Positions 7,701 through 15,906 of a stretch of DNA of 41,636 nt are shown here, piece by piece. Source of the stretch: Lachnospiraceae bacterium (lineage in GTDB: Bacteria; Bacillota; Clostridia; Lachnospirales; Lachnospiraceae); NCBI GenBank assembly GCA_016286555.1, contig JAEETA010000022.1, positions 1 through 41,636 of the forward strand, read 5' to 3'. The first letter of the stretch is position 1. Every line of letters begins with the position of its first letter. Both the position numbers and the translations under genes were made by a program. The notes beneath the pieces are model-generated. The model was not told the origin of the DNA, searched no databases, and was given only the letters and a program-made list of their open reading frames with translations.

Positions 7701-9140
7701 ATGAGAGATGTGATCATTCTGGGGGGAGGCGTCACCGGCTGCAGCATCGCAAGAGAGCTGTCGGCCTACAAACTGGATGTCCTGGTACTGGAGAAAAATT
7801 CCGATGTCTGTGAAGGAACCTCCAAGGCCAACAGCGGCATCGTCCATGCAGGTTACGACGCAAAACCCGGATCCTTAAAGGCAAAGTTAAACGTAAAGGG
7901 CAACGAGATGATGGGAAAGCTCTCCGAAGAGCTGGATATTCCCTTCAAGCGCAACGGCAGCCTGGTGCTCTGCTTTGAAGAATCCGGCAGATCCACCCTG
8001 CAGCGCCTCTACGATCAGGGAATCGCCAACGGCGTGAAGGGACTGGAGATCCTGGAAGGAGAAGCGGTCAGAAAGCTGGAGCCCGCAGTGAGCGACAGCG
8101 TGGTGGCAGCACTTCACGCGCCTACCGGCGGTATCGTCTGTCCCTTCCTGCTGACCATCGCTATGGCGGAAAACGCAGCGGTGAACGGTGCGGAATTCCT
8201 GCTGAATACGGAAGTAACCGACATTCGTGTCATTCCCGGCGGCTATGAAGTGGATACTGACAAAGGCCCCATGCAGGCGAAAGTCGTCATCAACGCAGCC
8301 GGCGTCCATTCCGATTTCTTCCACAATCGCGTCGTGGGGAAGGAGGAACTTCACATCATCGCCCGTCGAGGCGAGTACTGCCTCATGGATAAGACCGTGG
8401 GAGACCTGGTGAGTCACACCCTCTTCCAGCTTCCCACCGCTCTGGGCAAGGGCGTTCTGGTGACGCCCACCGTCCACGGCAATCTCCTGACGGGCCCCAC
8501 AGCAACGGACATTCCCGACGGAGAGGATACCGCAACCACGGCGGAGGGCATCGCGGAGCTGACGGCCAAGGCTGCCTTAAGCGTTCGTTCCCTTCCTTCC
8601 AGATCCGTCATCACTTCCTTCTCCGGCATCCGTGCCCATGAGGAGAAGGATGATTTTGTCATCGGTTCTCCCGATGGATTCCCCGGCTACTTCGATGCGG
8701 CCGGTATCGAATCTCCCGGCCTGACCTGCGCTCCTGCCATCGGCGAATATGTGGCGGAGCAGGTGGCAGACTATCTGAAAGCGGAGAAAAAGAGCGACTT
8801 TATCGCCACCCGCAAGGGCATTCCCAACATGGCCCTGGCGACTCCCGAGGAGCGCTCCGCTCTTATTGAAAAAGATCCCCGCTACGCCAATGTGATCTGC
8901 CGCTGCGAACTGGTGACCGAGGGTGAGATCGTGGAAGCCATCCACAGACCTGTGGGTGCCACTACCCTGGACGGCGTCAAGCGTCGCACCAGAGCGGGTA
9001 TGGGCAGATGCCAGTCCGGCTTCTGTTCCCCCAAGGTGGTGGAGATCCTGGCCAGGGAGCTGAATGTGGATCCCGCGCAGATCAGAAAGAACAATCCCGG
9101 ATCGGAATTCCTGACGGGCTATATCAAAGAGGACATTTAA
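7701..9140 (+). CDS. FAD-dependent glycerol-3-phosphate dehydrogenase-like oxidoreductase (GlpA type)
   Basis: 479-residue flavoprotein of the DAO/GlpA family, expected to oxidise glycerol 3-phosphate to dihydroxyacetone phosphate. The FAD-binding glycine motif GGGVTG lies at 8-13, 'KANSGIVHAGYD' near 42-53 is typical of the family, and a BFD-like [2Fe-2S] domain closes the protein, with cysteines C400, C402, C437 and C442 (CRC ... CQSGFC). The operon continues with a second flavoprotein, a DUF1667 cysteine protein and glycerol kinase, which points strongly to glycerol use. The ATG at 7701 has GGGG seven bases upstream and a promoter in the leader. Electrons probably pass through the Fe-S domain to the next flavoprotein (inference). 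Confidence 0.88.
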   Translation: MRDVIILGGGVTGCSIARELSAYKLDVLVLEKNSDVCEGTSKANSGIVHAGYDAKPGSLKAKLNVKGNEMMGKLSEELDIPFKRNGSLVLCFEESGRSTLQRLYDQGIANGVKGLEILEGEAVRKLEPAVSDSVVAALHAPTGGIVCPFLLTIAMAENAAVNGAEFLLNTEVTDIRVIPGGYEVDTDKGPMQAKVVINAAGVHSDFFHNRVVGKEELHIIARRGEYCLMDKTVGDLVSHTLFQLPTALGKGVLVTPTVHGNLLTGPTATDIPDGEDTATTAEGIAELTAKAALSVRSLPSRSVITSFSGIRAHEEKDDFVIGSPDGFPGYFDAAGIESPGLTCAPAIGEYVAEQVADYLKAEKKSDFIATRKGIPNMALATPEERSALIEKDPRYANVICRCELVTEGEIVEAIHRPVGATTLDGVKRRTRAGMGRCQSGFCSPKVVEILARELNVDPAQIRKNNPGSEFLTGYIKEDI

Positions 9141-9170
9141 GGAAAGTGCTTGCACAGAAAGGATAAAGCC

Positions 9171-10445
9171 ATGACGAAAGATTTGGTGATCATCGGCGGC
9201 GGTCCTGCGGGACTGGCGGCTGCAGTGGCAGCGAAGAAGGCCGGGATAGACGATCTGCTGATCCTGGAGCGGGACAACCGCCTGGGAGGTATTTTGAACC
9301 AGTGCATTCACAACGGATTCGGACTCCATACCTTCAAGGAGGAACTCACCGGCCCCGAGTATGCGGATCGGTTCATCCGGGAAGCGTCAGAACTGGAGAT
9401 CCCCTACGAGCTCAGCACCATGGTGGTGGATCTGGGCAGGGACGGAAATGACAAGGTTGTCACTGCCATGAGCAGGGAACGGGGTATTTTTCAGATCAAG
9501 GCAAAATCCGTGATCCTGGCCATGGGCTGCAGAGAGCGTCCCAGAGGAGCCCTGAACATTCCCGGCATGCGTCCCGCCGGCATTTATACTGCGGGCACGG
9601 CGCAGCGCTATGTAAATATCGAGGGCAGAATGCCCGGTCGCAGCGTGGTGATCCTGGGCTCCGGCGACATCGGCCTCATCATGGCCCGCCGCATGACCCT
9701 GGAGGGAGCAAAGGTGCAGTGTGTGGCCGAGCTCCAGCCCTATTCCGGCGGACTGAAGCGCAACATCGCCCAGTGCCTGAATGATTTTGATATTCCTCTC
9801 CTCCTGAGTCACACCGTAGTGGACATCAAGGGCAAGGAGCGGGTGGAATCCGTTACCATCGCGCAGGTGGATGAGAACTTAAAGCCCATTCCCGGCACCG
9901 AAACCGAGTACGAGTGCGATACGCTGCTCCTTTCCTGCGGACTCCTGCCGGAGAACGAGCTTTCCGGTAAGCTGGGAGTCCTCCTAAGCAGGGTCACCGG
10001 CGGCCCTCTGGTCAACGAGAGCTTCGAGACCGAGGTGCCCGGCGTCTTCGCCTGCGGCAATGTACTTCACGTCCATGACCTGGTGGACTATGTATCCGAG
10101 GAGGCGGCCGCTGCCGGCAGAAAGGCTGCGGAATATGTGACGAGCGTGTCGGAAACTGCGAGCACCGATGCCGAAGAGCCTCTGCGCCTCACCGGCACAA
10201 AAGGCGTCCGATACACCGTTCCCGCCACCATCCGCCTGTCCCACATGGAGGACACCCAGGTGATCCGCTTCCGGGTAGGCAGCAATTATCGCAATGCCAC
10301 CATCCGGGTTACCGCAGGAGAGAAGGTTCTGATGGAGCGGAAAAAGAATGTGCTGGCTCCCGGGGAGATGGAGCAGCTGATCCTGAAGAAAGCAGATCTT
10401 GAGACCCTTCCCGCAGGCAGCGAGATCGTTTTTGAGATCGCCTAA
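9171..10445 (+). CDS. NAD(P)/FAD-dependent oxidoreductase (pyridine nucleotide-disulfide type)
   Basis: 424-residue flavoprotein. The N-terminal FAD motif 'DLVIIGGGPAGLAAAVAAKK' is at once followed by 'LGGILNQCIHNGFG'; a second nucleotide-binding motif 'VVILGSGDIGLIMARRMTLE' lies near 160, and 'VPGVFACGNVLHVHDLVDYV' near 290 resembles the FAD-binding end of this fold. The last 80 residues are a separate small domain of unknown role. The ATG at 9171 follows AAAGGA; a TTG at 9150 has a weaker site and adds residues before the FAD motif. It probably forms a complex with the GlpA-like protein and the DUF1667 protein and passes electrons to a pyridine nucleotide or another carrier; the acceptor is unknown. 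Confidence 0.87.
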   Translation: MTKDLVIIGGGPAGLAAAVAAKKAGIDDLLILERDNRLGGILNQCIHNGFGLHTFKEELTGPEYADRFIREASELEIPYELSTMVVDLGRDGNDKVVTAMSRERGIFQIKAKSVILAMGCRERPRGALNIPGMRPAGIYTAGTAQRYVNIEGRMPGRSVVILGSGDIGLIMARRMTLEGAKVQCVAELQPYSGGLKRNIAQCLNDFDIPLLLSHTVVDIKGKERVESVTIAQVDENLKPIPGTETEYECDTLLLSCGLLPENELSGKLGVLLSRVTGGPLVNESFETEVPGVFACGNVLHVHDLVDYVSEEAAAAGRKAAEYVTSVSETASTDAEEPLRLTGTKGVRYTVPATIRLSHMEDTQVIRFRVGSNYRNATIRVTAGEKVLMERKKNVLAPGEMEQLILKKADLETLPAGSEIVFEIA

Positions 10446-10511
10446 GAGATGGGTATAGGAGCTTTTCCACGAGTCCCGGTTTTTGACGGACGCATTTCCA
10501 AGGAGAGAAGT

Positions 10512-10886
10512 ATGGCTAAGGTTGAAACGAAAGAATTTGTATGCATCCGCTGCCCTCTGGGCTGCAATGTCACCGCTACTCTGACGGACGGAGAGATCAC
10601 GGAGATCACCGGCAACACCTGTCCCCGGGGCGCGGACTATGTCACGAAGGAACTGACGGATCCCAGACGCATCGTCACCAGTCTGGTCCGGGTGGAGGGC
10701 GGTGCCCTTCCCGTGGTCAGTGTAAAGACGGCTTCCGACATTCCCAAGGGGGAGATGTTTGATTGTGCCCGTGCCCTAAAGGAGACGGTGGTGAAAGCTC
10801 CCGTCCGCATCGGGGACGTGGTTCTTGCGGATGTATGCGGCACCGGCATCGATGTGGTGGCCACCGCCAACGTGGAAGCGGTGTAA
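10512..10886 (+). CDS. DUF1667 cysteine-containing protein
   Basis: 124-residue protein of the DUF1667 family. Four cysteines near the N-terminus, C11, C14, C18 and C37 (CIRCPLGC ... TCPRG), suggest a metal or Fe-S site, similar in layout to molybdopterin oxidoreductase N-termini. DUF1667 genes usually sit beside the two flavoprotein genes found just upstream, and the family is thought to be part of that glycerol-3-phosphate oxidising complex; direct biochemistry is scarce. The ATG at 10512 follows AAGGAGAGA; the frame opens earlier (10449) but without a ribosome site. The short gap to glpK (72 bases) has no terminator. Confidence 0.85.
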   Translation: MAKVETKEFVCIRCPLGCNVTATLTDGEITEITGNTCPRGADYVTKELTDPRRIVTSLVRVEGGALPVVSVKTASDIPKGEMFDCARALKETVVKAPVRIGDVVLADVCGTGIDVVATANVEAV

Positions 10887-10958
10887 CGCGGCGCGGTTTA
10901 CGCGAAAATGATTTGGGAGTTGTATGAAAGAACGCAAGCATAAAGGAGAAGACAGGGT

Positions 10959-12458
10959 ATGCCCGAATATGTAATGGCTCTGGACCAGGGAACCACCAGT
11001 TCCAGATGCATTTTGTTTGACAAGCAGGGAAATATCTGCGCCATGGAGCAAAAAGAGTTTTCCCAGATCTATCCCCAGCCCGGCTGGGTGGAGCACAATC
11101 CCATGGAAATCTGGTCCTCCCAGCTCTCTGTAGCCATGGAGGCCATGGCCATCAGCGGCGCGAAGCCCGAGGACATCGCCGCCATCGGCATCACCAACCA
11201 GCGTGAGACCACCATCCTCTGGGAGAAAAAGACGGGCAAGCCCATCTACAATGCCATCGTATGGCAGTGCAGGCGCACCGCAGAGGTCATCGACGAGCTG
11301 GTGGCAAAGGGCCTGGAGAAAAAGTTCCGGGACAAGACCGGCCTCATCCCCGACGCCTACTTCAGCGCAACGAAGATCGCATGGATCCTGGATCATGTGG
11401 AGGGCGCCAGAGAGCGGGCAAAGAAGGGCGAGATCCTCTTCGGCACCGTGGACACCTGGCTCATCTGGAACCTGACCAAGGGCGTGATCCACGCCACCGA
11501 CTATACCAACGCTTCCCGCACCATGCTTTTTGACATTCACAAAAAGTGCTGGGACGACGAGATCCTGGAGTATTTTGATATTCCGAAATGTATGCTGCCG
11601 AAGGTTTATCCTTCCAGCCATCTCTTCGGCTACACCCACAGCTCCGTCCTGGGTGGAGAGATCCCCATCGCAGGCGCGGCGGGCGATCAGCAGGCCGCAC
11701 TCTTCGGCCAGTGCTGCTTTAAGGAAGGCCAGGTGAAAAATACCTACGGCACCGGCTGCTTCCTTCTGATGAACACGGGACACCGTGCCATCGATTCCGG
11801 CAGCGGCCTCCTTACCACCATCGCAGCCAGCGAGACGGAGGAAGTGGAATACGCTCTGGAGGGTTCCGTCTTCGTGGCGGGCGCAGCCATTCAGTGGCTG
11901 AGAGATGAGATGCGCATGATCCGCAGCGCTGCCCAGTCTCAGGAATACGCCGAAGGCGTGGAGGATACCGCGGACGTTTACATCGTCCCTGCCTTTGCCG
12001 GCATGGGAGCACCTTACTGGCAGCAGCACGCAAGAGGCACTGTGGTGGGCATCACCAGAGGCTGCAGCAAGGAGCATTTTATCCGGGCTACCCTGGAATC
12101 CATCGCTTACCAGACTCTGGATGTGGTCCGGGCCATGGAGAAGGATGCGGGGGTACCCTTAAAGGAACTGAAGGTGGACGGCGGCGCCAGCGCCAACGAC
12201 TTCCTGATGCAGTTCCAGTCCGACATTACCGGTACCATCGTGCAGCGCCCGAAATGCATCGAGACCACCGCTCTGGGTGCCGCATATCTGGCTGGCCTCC
12301 AGGTGGGTTACTGGAAGAGTAAGGAAGAAATCTGCGAGAACTGGCAGCTGGGGAAAGAATTTGCTCCGAAGATGAGCGAAGAGACCAGAGCTGCGAAATT
12401 GAAAGGCTGGAAGCGGGCAGTCCGTTGCGCTATGGCCTTTGCCATCGAGGATGAATGA
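10959..12458 (+). CDS. glpK: glycerol kinase
   Basis: 499-residue FGGY-family kinase that makes glycerol 3-phosphate from glycerol and ATP, the substrate of the flavoproteins encoded upstream. The phosphate-binding motif DQGTTSSR is at 9-16, the 'NQRET' and '[10 protein letters not shown]' segments typical of GlpK follow, and '[11 protein letters not shown]' and '[17 protein letters not shown]' mark the ATP-side domain. Length is normal. No glycerol facilitator gene lies in this window. A strong terminator follows 8 bases after the stop. Confidence 0.97.
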   Translation: MPEYVMALDQGTTSSRCILFDKQGNICAMEQKEFSQIYPQPGWVEHNPMEIWSSQLSVAMEAMAISGAKPEDIAAIGITNQRETTILWEKKTGKPIYNAIVWQCRRTAEVIDELVAKGLEKKFRDKTGLIPDAYFSATKIAWILDHVEGARERAKKGEILFGTVDTWLIWNLTKGVIHATDYTNASRTMLFDIHKKCWDDEILEYFDIPKCMLPKVYPSSHLFGYTHSSVLGGEIPIAGAAGDQQAALFGQCCFKEGQVKNTYGTGCFLLMNTGHRAIDSGSGLLTTIAASETEEVEYALEGSVFVAGAAIQWLRDEMRMIRSAAQSQEYAEGVEDTADVYIVPAFAGMGAPYWQQHARGTVVGITRGCSKEHFIRATLESIAYQTLDVVRAMEKDAGVPLKELKVDGGASANDFLMQFQSDITGTIVQRPKCIETTALGAAYLAGLQVGYWKSKEEICENWQLGKEFAPKMSEETRAAKLKGWKRAVRCAMAFAIEDE

Positions 12459-12465
12459 ACGCAAA

Positions 12466-12505
12466 AAAGGAACTGTCGCGATCTGCGACAGTTCCTTTGC
12501 TTTTG
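12466..12505. terminator. bidirectional terminator between glpK and the GGDEF gene
   Basis: A 14-bp perfect stem (AAAGGAACTGTCGC with GCGACAGTTCCTTT) has a 5-base loop. T-rich sequence follows on the plus strand, and a run of T follows on the minus strand (A6 at 12463-12468 as read on plus), so it can serve both convergent genes. Confidence 0.9.
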
Positions 12506-12515
12506 TCAGATATCC

Positions 12516-13964
12516 TTATGACACCTCTTCCGCGGATTCTTTGTAGAAGGAAAGGGCGGAGCCTTCCGTCTTTTTGCTGAGGAAGACACCGGCGTCGGCC
12601 TTCCGGTAGATGTCCTCGAAGGTGCGGTCGTTTTCCGGATCCCGGATCGCTGCGCCTACGCTGATGCTGACGCTCACATCCTCCAGCCCGGGGATCCGCA
12701 GGTTGGCGAGCTTATCAAAGATGCGCGCCACCACCGCCCTGCCGGCTGCTTCGTTATGGATGCCCTTGGCATAGGCCGCAAACTCATCGCCGCCCAGACG
12801 GAAGACGATGTCGTCCTCGCGGAACTCGGAGCTGATGATATTTGCCACGGCAATGATGACCTTGTCACCGATGTCATGTCCGTAAGTGTCGTTGAAATGC
12901 TTGAACTTATCGATGTCGATGATGCACATCATGCCGTTCTGGGTGGCGTTCAGGAGCTTGATCACCTTGCTCTCGCCGCTGCCACGGTTCAGGATGCCGG
13001 TCATCAGGTCCATCTCGGCCTTGGCCACCAGCTCCTCGCGCTCCTTTGCGGAAGCCACGATGTCGTCCGCGTTTTTGAAGCCTGCCAGGACCCCTTCGTC
13101 CGGAGATCCCAGCTTGATGGGCAGATAGGTGAAGAGATAATAATGGATCTCGCCCTTGTCATGGACACGGTAGCTGCCTTCATAGGTGTCGTCTTCATGC
13201 ATTTTCTGCCGCACCGTTTCCAGACTCATAGCATTCATCATGTCCGGGATATCCTCCACATAGACACGATCCTTGACATATTGCTTATAGAGTACGTCGT
13301 AGGGGTACTTCTTTTCTCCGGCGCCCTCCATACCCTGGGTGACGTAGCCGTCCAGCTTCAGGATGACCACTTCTCCCGTGAGGAGATCCACCCGGAAGAT
13401 ATTGTAGTAGTCCCGAGCCAGAGCCGCCATGATGTTCAACTGATCCTGCAGCGCATGCTTCTCGGCGATGAGAGACTTTGTCAGGACATCCACATCTTTG
13501 AATGCCATGACAAAATATTCCGCCTCTTCCGGTTTCCCCGCCAGTGCGAAACAGATCTGATAATAGGAGGAGACGCCGTCGTCTCCCTTGCGCACATAGT
13601 CGAAGGAGTGAAGATTGCCGTCTTTGATGATTTCGGTGATGTTTTCGAAGGACAGGTCCGCCTCCTGCTTCGCCGTGTGTCCCACCACATTGTTTTCCAG
13701 GTAGGACTGGATGAAACAGTCGTAGTTCCTGCACTTTAGCCCCTGCTCCACGGCAGCGACGTTGTTTTCGCCGATGTTGCGGAACAGCTCCATGCTGCGG
13801 TCCTTCAGCTTCACCAGCCAGGCGGTATGATACTCTTTGCTCATAGCCACGGAGATATCGGCCAGAGCCTTGAGACGCACGTTATAGGAATCGAGGAGTT
13901 CTTCGCTGATCCCAGGGAAGTCCACGCTCTTCAGCATAAAATCTCTCGCCTTGTTTGTCTGCAT
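12516..13964 (-). CDS. GGDEF diguanylate cyclase
   Basis: 482-residue protein predicted to make cyclic di-GMP from two GTP. No membrane segment is obvious, so it is probably cytoplasmic. The N-terminal part is an unidentified sensory region; a PAS-like stretch lies near 180-300 ('DYYNIFRVDLLTGEVV'). The GGDEF domain (about 318-480) has the intact active-site motif GGDEF at 391-395 and an inhibitory I-site R382-x-x-D385 five residues before it, so product inhibition is likely. The start at 13964 follows GGAGG by 10 bases; upstream in-frame ATGs would extend through the promoter. It faces glpK across a shared terminator. Cyclic di-GMP would be relevant to the motility genes in this window, as inference. 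Confidence 0.9.
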   Translation of the reverse strand: MQTNKARDFMLKSVDFPGISEELLDSYNVRLKALADISVAMSKEYHTAWLVKLKDRSMELFRNIGENNVAAVEQGLKCRNYDCFIQSYLENNVVGHTAKQEADLSFENITEIIKDGNLHSFDYVRKGDDGVSSYYQICFALAGKPEEAEYFVMAFKDVDVLTKSLIAEKHALQDQLNIMAALARDYYNIFRVDLLTGEVVILKLDGYVTQGMEGAGEKKYPYDVLYKQYVKDRVYVEDIPDMMNAMSLETVRQKMHEDDTYEGSYRVHDKGEIHYYLFTYLPIKLGSPDEGVLAGFKNADDIVASAKEREELVAKAEMDLMTGILNRGSGESKVIKLLNATQNGMMCIIDIDKFKHFNDTYGHDIGDKVIIAVANIISSEFREDDIVFRLGGDEFAAYAKGIHNEAAGRAVVARIFDKLANLRIPGLEDVSVSISVGAAIRDPENDRTFEDIYRKADAGVFLSKKTEGSALSFYKESAEEVS

Positions 13965-14013
13965 ACAGGAAATGCCTCCACTCGTTTCCGGAAAATAAGG
14001 GATAGGTCTGATT

Positions 14014-14022
14014 ATTATAGCA
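14014..14022 (-). promoter_or_regulatory. extended -10 promoter of the GGDEF gene
   Basis: On the minus strand the sequence reads TGCTATAAT, an extended -10 with a perfect TATAAT. No good -35 is seen. The leader would be about 40 bases. Confidence 0.55.
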
Positions 14023-14105
14023 TACATATGCGGAAAGTTTCTATGGATTTGCGCAAAAAGCCGTGATTTTACCGAATTTTTAGAAAACAGGAAAAACCGG
14101 CGGAA

Positions 14106-14134
14106 TTGAAAAACAGCGGGAAAACGGGTAAAAT
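14106..14134 (+). promoter_or_regulatory. sigma-A promoter of deoC
   Basis: TTGAAA, 17 bases, TAAAAT, about 40 bases before the start codon. A small hairpin ATGCG-AGAA-CGCAT (14144-14157) lies in the leader. Confidence 0.65.
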
Positions 14135-14172
14135 GAGGAAGCAATGCGAGAACGCATGGAAAGGACAGTATT

Positions 14173-14838
14173 ATGGACGAGAAAAAAATCTTATCGATCT
14201 GCGATCATACCCTGCTGCTGCAGGGCGCTACCTGGGAGGAGATCAAGGTCATCTGCGATGATGCCATCAAGTATCAGACCGCATCCATCTGCATCCCCCC
14301 CTGCTATATCAGCCGCGCCAGAGCGTATATGGGCGATCGTATGAAGATCTGCACCGTTATCGGCTTCCCCAACGGCAACATGACCACCGAGAGCAAGGTA
14401 TTTGAGACCGAGGATGCACTGAAAAAGGGCGCCGATGAGATCGACATGGTCATCAACATCGGTATGCTGAAGGCCGGCGAGTACGATTACGTACTGGACG
14501 AGATCAAGGCCATCCGCAAGGCCTGCGAAGGCCACATCCTGAAGGTCATCATCGAGACCTGCCTCCTCACTGAAGAAGAGAAGATCAAGATGTGCGAGAT
14601 CGTTACCGCTTCCGGTGCTGATTTCATCAAGACTTCCACCGGATTCTCCACTGCGGGCGCTACCTTTGCCGATGTGGAGCTTTTTGCAAAGCATGTGGGC
14701 CCCAATGTCCGCATCAAGGCAGCCGGCGGCATCTCCTCCCTGGAGGATGCGGAGCGCTTCATGGAGCTGGGAGCTTCCAGACTGGGCACCAGCCGCATCG
14801 TGAAGATCGTCAAGCAGGAGCAGGCAACCGGGTATTGA
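14173..14838 (+). CDS. deoC: deoxyribose-phosphate aldolase
   Basis: 221-residue class I aldolase that splits 2-deoxyribose 5-phosphate into glyceraldehyde 3-phosphate and acetaldehyde in deoxynucleoside breakdown. The Schiff-base lysine lies in '[15 protein letters not shown]', and the second conserved lysine in 'RIKAAGGIS'. Early motifs 'DHTLL' and '[17 protein letters not shown]' are also typical. Length matches the family. The ATG at 14173 is preceded by AAAGGA. It is transcribed alone, from its own promoter to a terminator shared with the convergent pyridoxal kinase gene; no other deo gene is nearby. Confidence 0.97.
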   Translation: MDEKKILSICDHTLLLQGATWEEIKVICDDAIKYQTASICIPPCYISRARAYMGDRMKICTVIGFPNGNMTTESKVFETEDALKKGADEIDMVINIGMLKAGEYDYVLDEIKAIRKACEGHILKVIIETCLLTEEEKIKMCEIVTASGADFIKTSTGFSTAGATFADVELFAKHVGPNVRIKAAGGISSLEDAERFMELGASRLGTSRIVKIVKQEQATGY

Positions 14839-14875
14839 TAAAACAGCGAAAAAATACGCGACAGCTGATAACAAA

Positions 14876-14906
14876 AGAGCGAAGGGTTTGTCCCTCCGCT
14901 CTTTTT
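14876..14906. terminator. terminator between convergent deoC and pyridoxal kinase genes
   Basis: AGAGCG-A-AGGG pairs with CCCT-C-CGCTCT with one mismatch, followed by TTTTT on plus and a shorter T-run on minus. Confidence 0.8.
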
Positions 14907-14928
14907 GATGTTCCGATATTTTCAAATC

Positions 14929-15777
14929 TTATTCTGTGGAATGCTCCAGCAGTCTCAACAGATAAGGAATCCGGCTCTCAAAGTTCACCCCGTAATTCAC
15001 GTGGTCCGGGTCCTCGTAGGTGGCCTGAATGCAGGCGGAAGTGTACTCCGATGCGATCTGCAGCGCCTCCTCGCAGGGATGGTCGGAAAGCAGTGCCGCA
15101 GTGAAAGTGCCTGCAAAAAGATCTCCCGTGCCGTGGGAGACGAAGGGCACCGGTGCCGTTCCGAACCGAAGATACCGATCCTCTTCCGCATCGTATCCCA
15201 GGAAGCCGATGGAGCCGTCATCCAGGTGTGCTCCCGTGATGACACATAAAGGGGCCCCCAGTTCCTTCAATCCCTGCAACAGCTCTTTTAACTGTGCTTC
15301 CGAAGCGTTTTCCCCGGGATAGGGAAGCCCCGTCAGAAGGGCTGCTTCCGATACATTGGGCAGGATCACATCCGCCGCGGCGATCAGTTCCTTCATCTCG
15401 TCCACAAAGGCTTCGTCAAAGCCCCGGTAGAGCTTTCCCTGGTCTGCCATGACGGGATCCACGATGACTTTGGTATCTCCCGTGCCAAAAGAATGAATGA
15501 AATCCCTTACCAGATCCACCTGCCGGATGCTTCCCAGATATCCCGTCAGGATCCCGGCAAAGGCAAAGCCTTCCCGCTCAAAATGCTGTCTGATGGGAGC
15601 CAGATCGTCCGTCAGATCCCGGATGTGGACGCCGGAGAACTGGGTGTGGGTGGAGAGCACCGCCGTGGGCACCGCCGCCACTTCCAGCCCCGCCGCTGCC
15701 AGCACGGGGATCACCTCTGTCAGGGAACATTTTCCGATGCAGGACAGATCCTGGATCGTTAAAACACGTTTTACCAT
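14929..15777 (-). CDS. pdxK: pyridoxal/pyridoxamine kinase
   Basis: 282-residue ribokinase-fold enzyme that phosphorylates B6 vitamers in the PLP salvage pathway. The N-terminal 'VLTIQDLSCIGKCSLT' and 'LSTHTQFSGVH' are characteristic, 'DPVMADQGKLY' lies near 107-117, and the anion hole/catalytic base motif GTGD is at 216-219 with D219 as the base. Length matches PdxY/PdxK proteins. It is transcribed away from the MocR/PdxR-type regulator with only 129 bases between them, the usual context for PLP-salvage control. Assignment to the pdxY or pdxK subtype is uncertain. Confidence 0.9.
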   Translation of the reverse strand: MVKRVLTIQDLSCIGKCSLTEVIPVLAAAGLEVAAVPTAVLSTHTQFSGVHIRDLTDDLAPIRQHFEREGFAFAGILTGYLGSIRQVDLVRDFIHSFGTGDTKVIVDPVMADQGKLYRGFDEAFVDEMKELIAAADVILPNVSEAALLTGLPYPGENASEAQLKELLQGLKELGAPLCVITGAHLDDGSIGFLGYDAEEDRYLRFGTAPVPFVSHGTGDLFAGTFTAALLSDHPCEEALQIASEYTSACIQATYEDPDHVNYGVNFESRIPYLLRLLEHSTE

Positions 15778-15792
15778 AATTCCTCCACACCA

Positions 15793-15821
15793 TTGCCTTT
15801 TTCGGCGCTATTCAGTATAAT
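15793..15821 (+). promoter_or_regulatory. sigma-A promoter of the MocR/PdxR-type gene
   Basis: TTGCCT, 17 bases, TATAAT. On the other strand the same place reads TATACT (15819-15814), so a divergent pyridoxal kinase promoter may overlap it, although no good -35 is seen for it. Confidence 0.6.
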
Positions 15822-15853
15822 CCAAAACTGAACCTATTACCAGTACCAGTTTT
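15811..15853. promoter_or_regulatory. possible MocR operator between pdxK and the regulator
   Basis: The stretch contains TTCAG ... CTGAA, AAAACTG ... CAGTTTT, and a direct repeat CCAGTA-CCAGTT, close to the predicted promoter. MocR regulators bind such short repeats in intergenic regions of this kind; binding here is inferred. Confidence 0.4.
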
Positions 15854-15906
15854 TTGCGGATCTGATAGAGCCAGATGGAAGCGCGGTATGGAAGGAGGGC
15901 CCAAAA

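Noticed and set aside
9150..9170. TTG start for the second flavoprotein, giving seven more residues.
   Set aside because: ATG at 9171 has the AAAGGA site and sits directly before the FAD motif.
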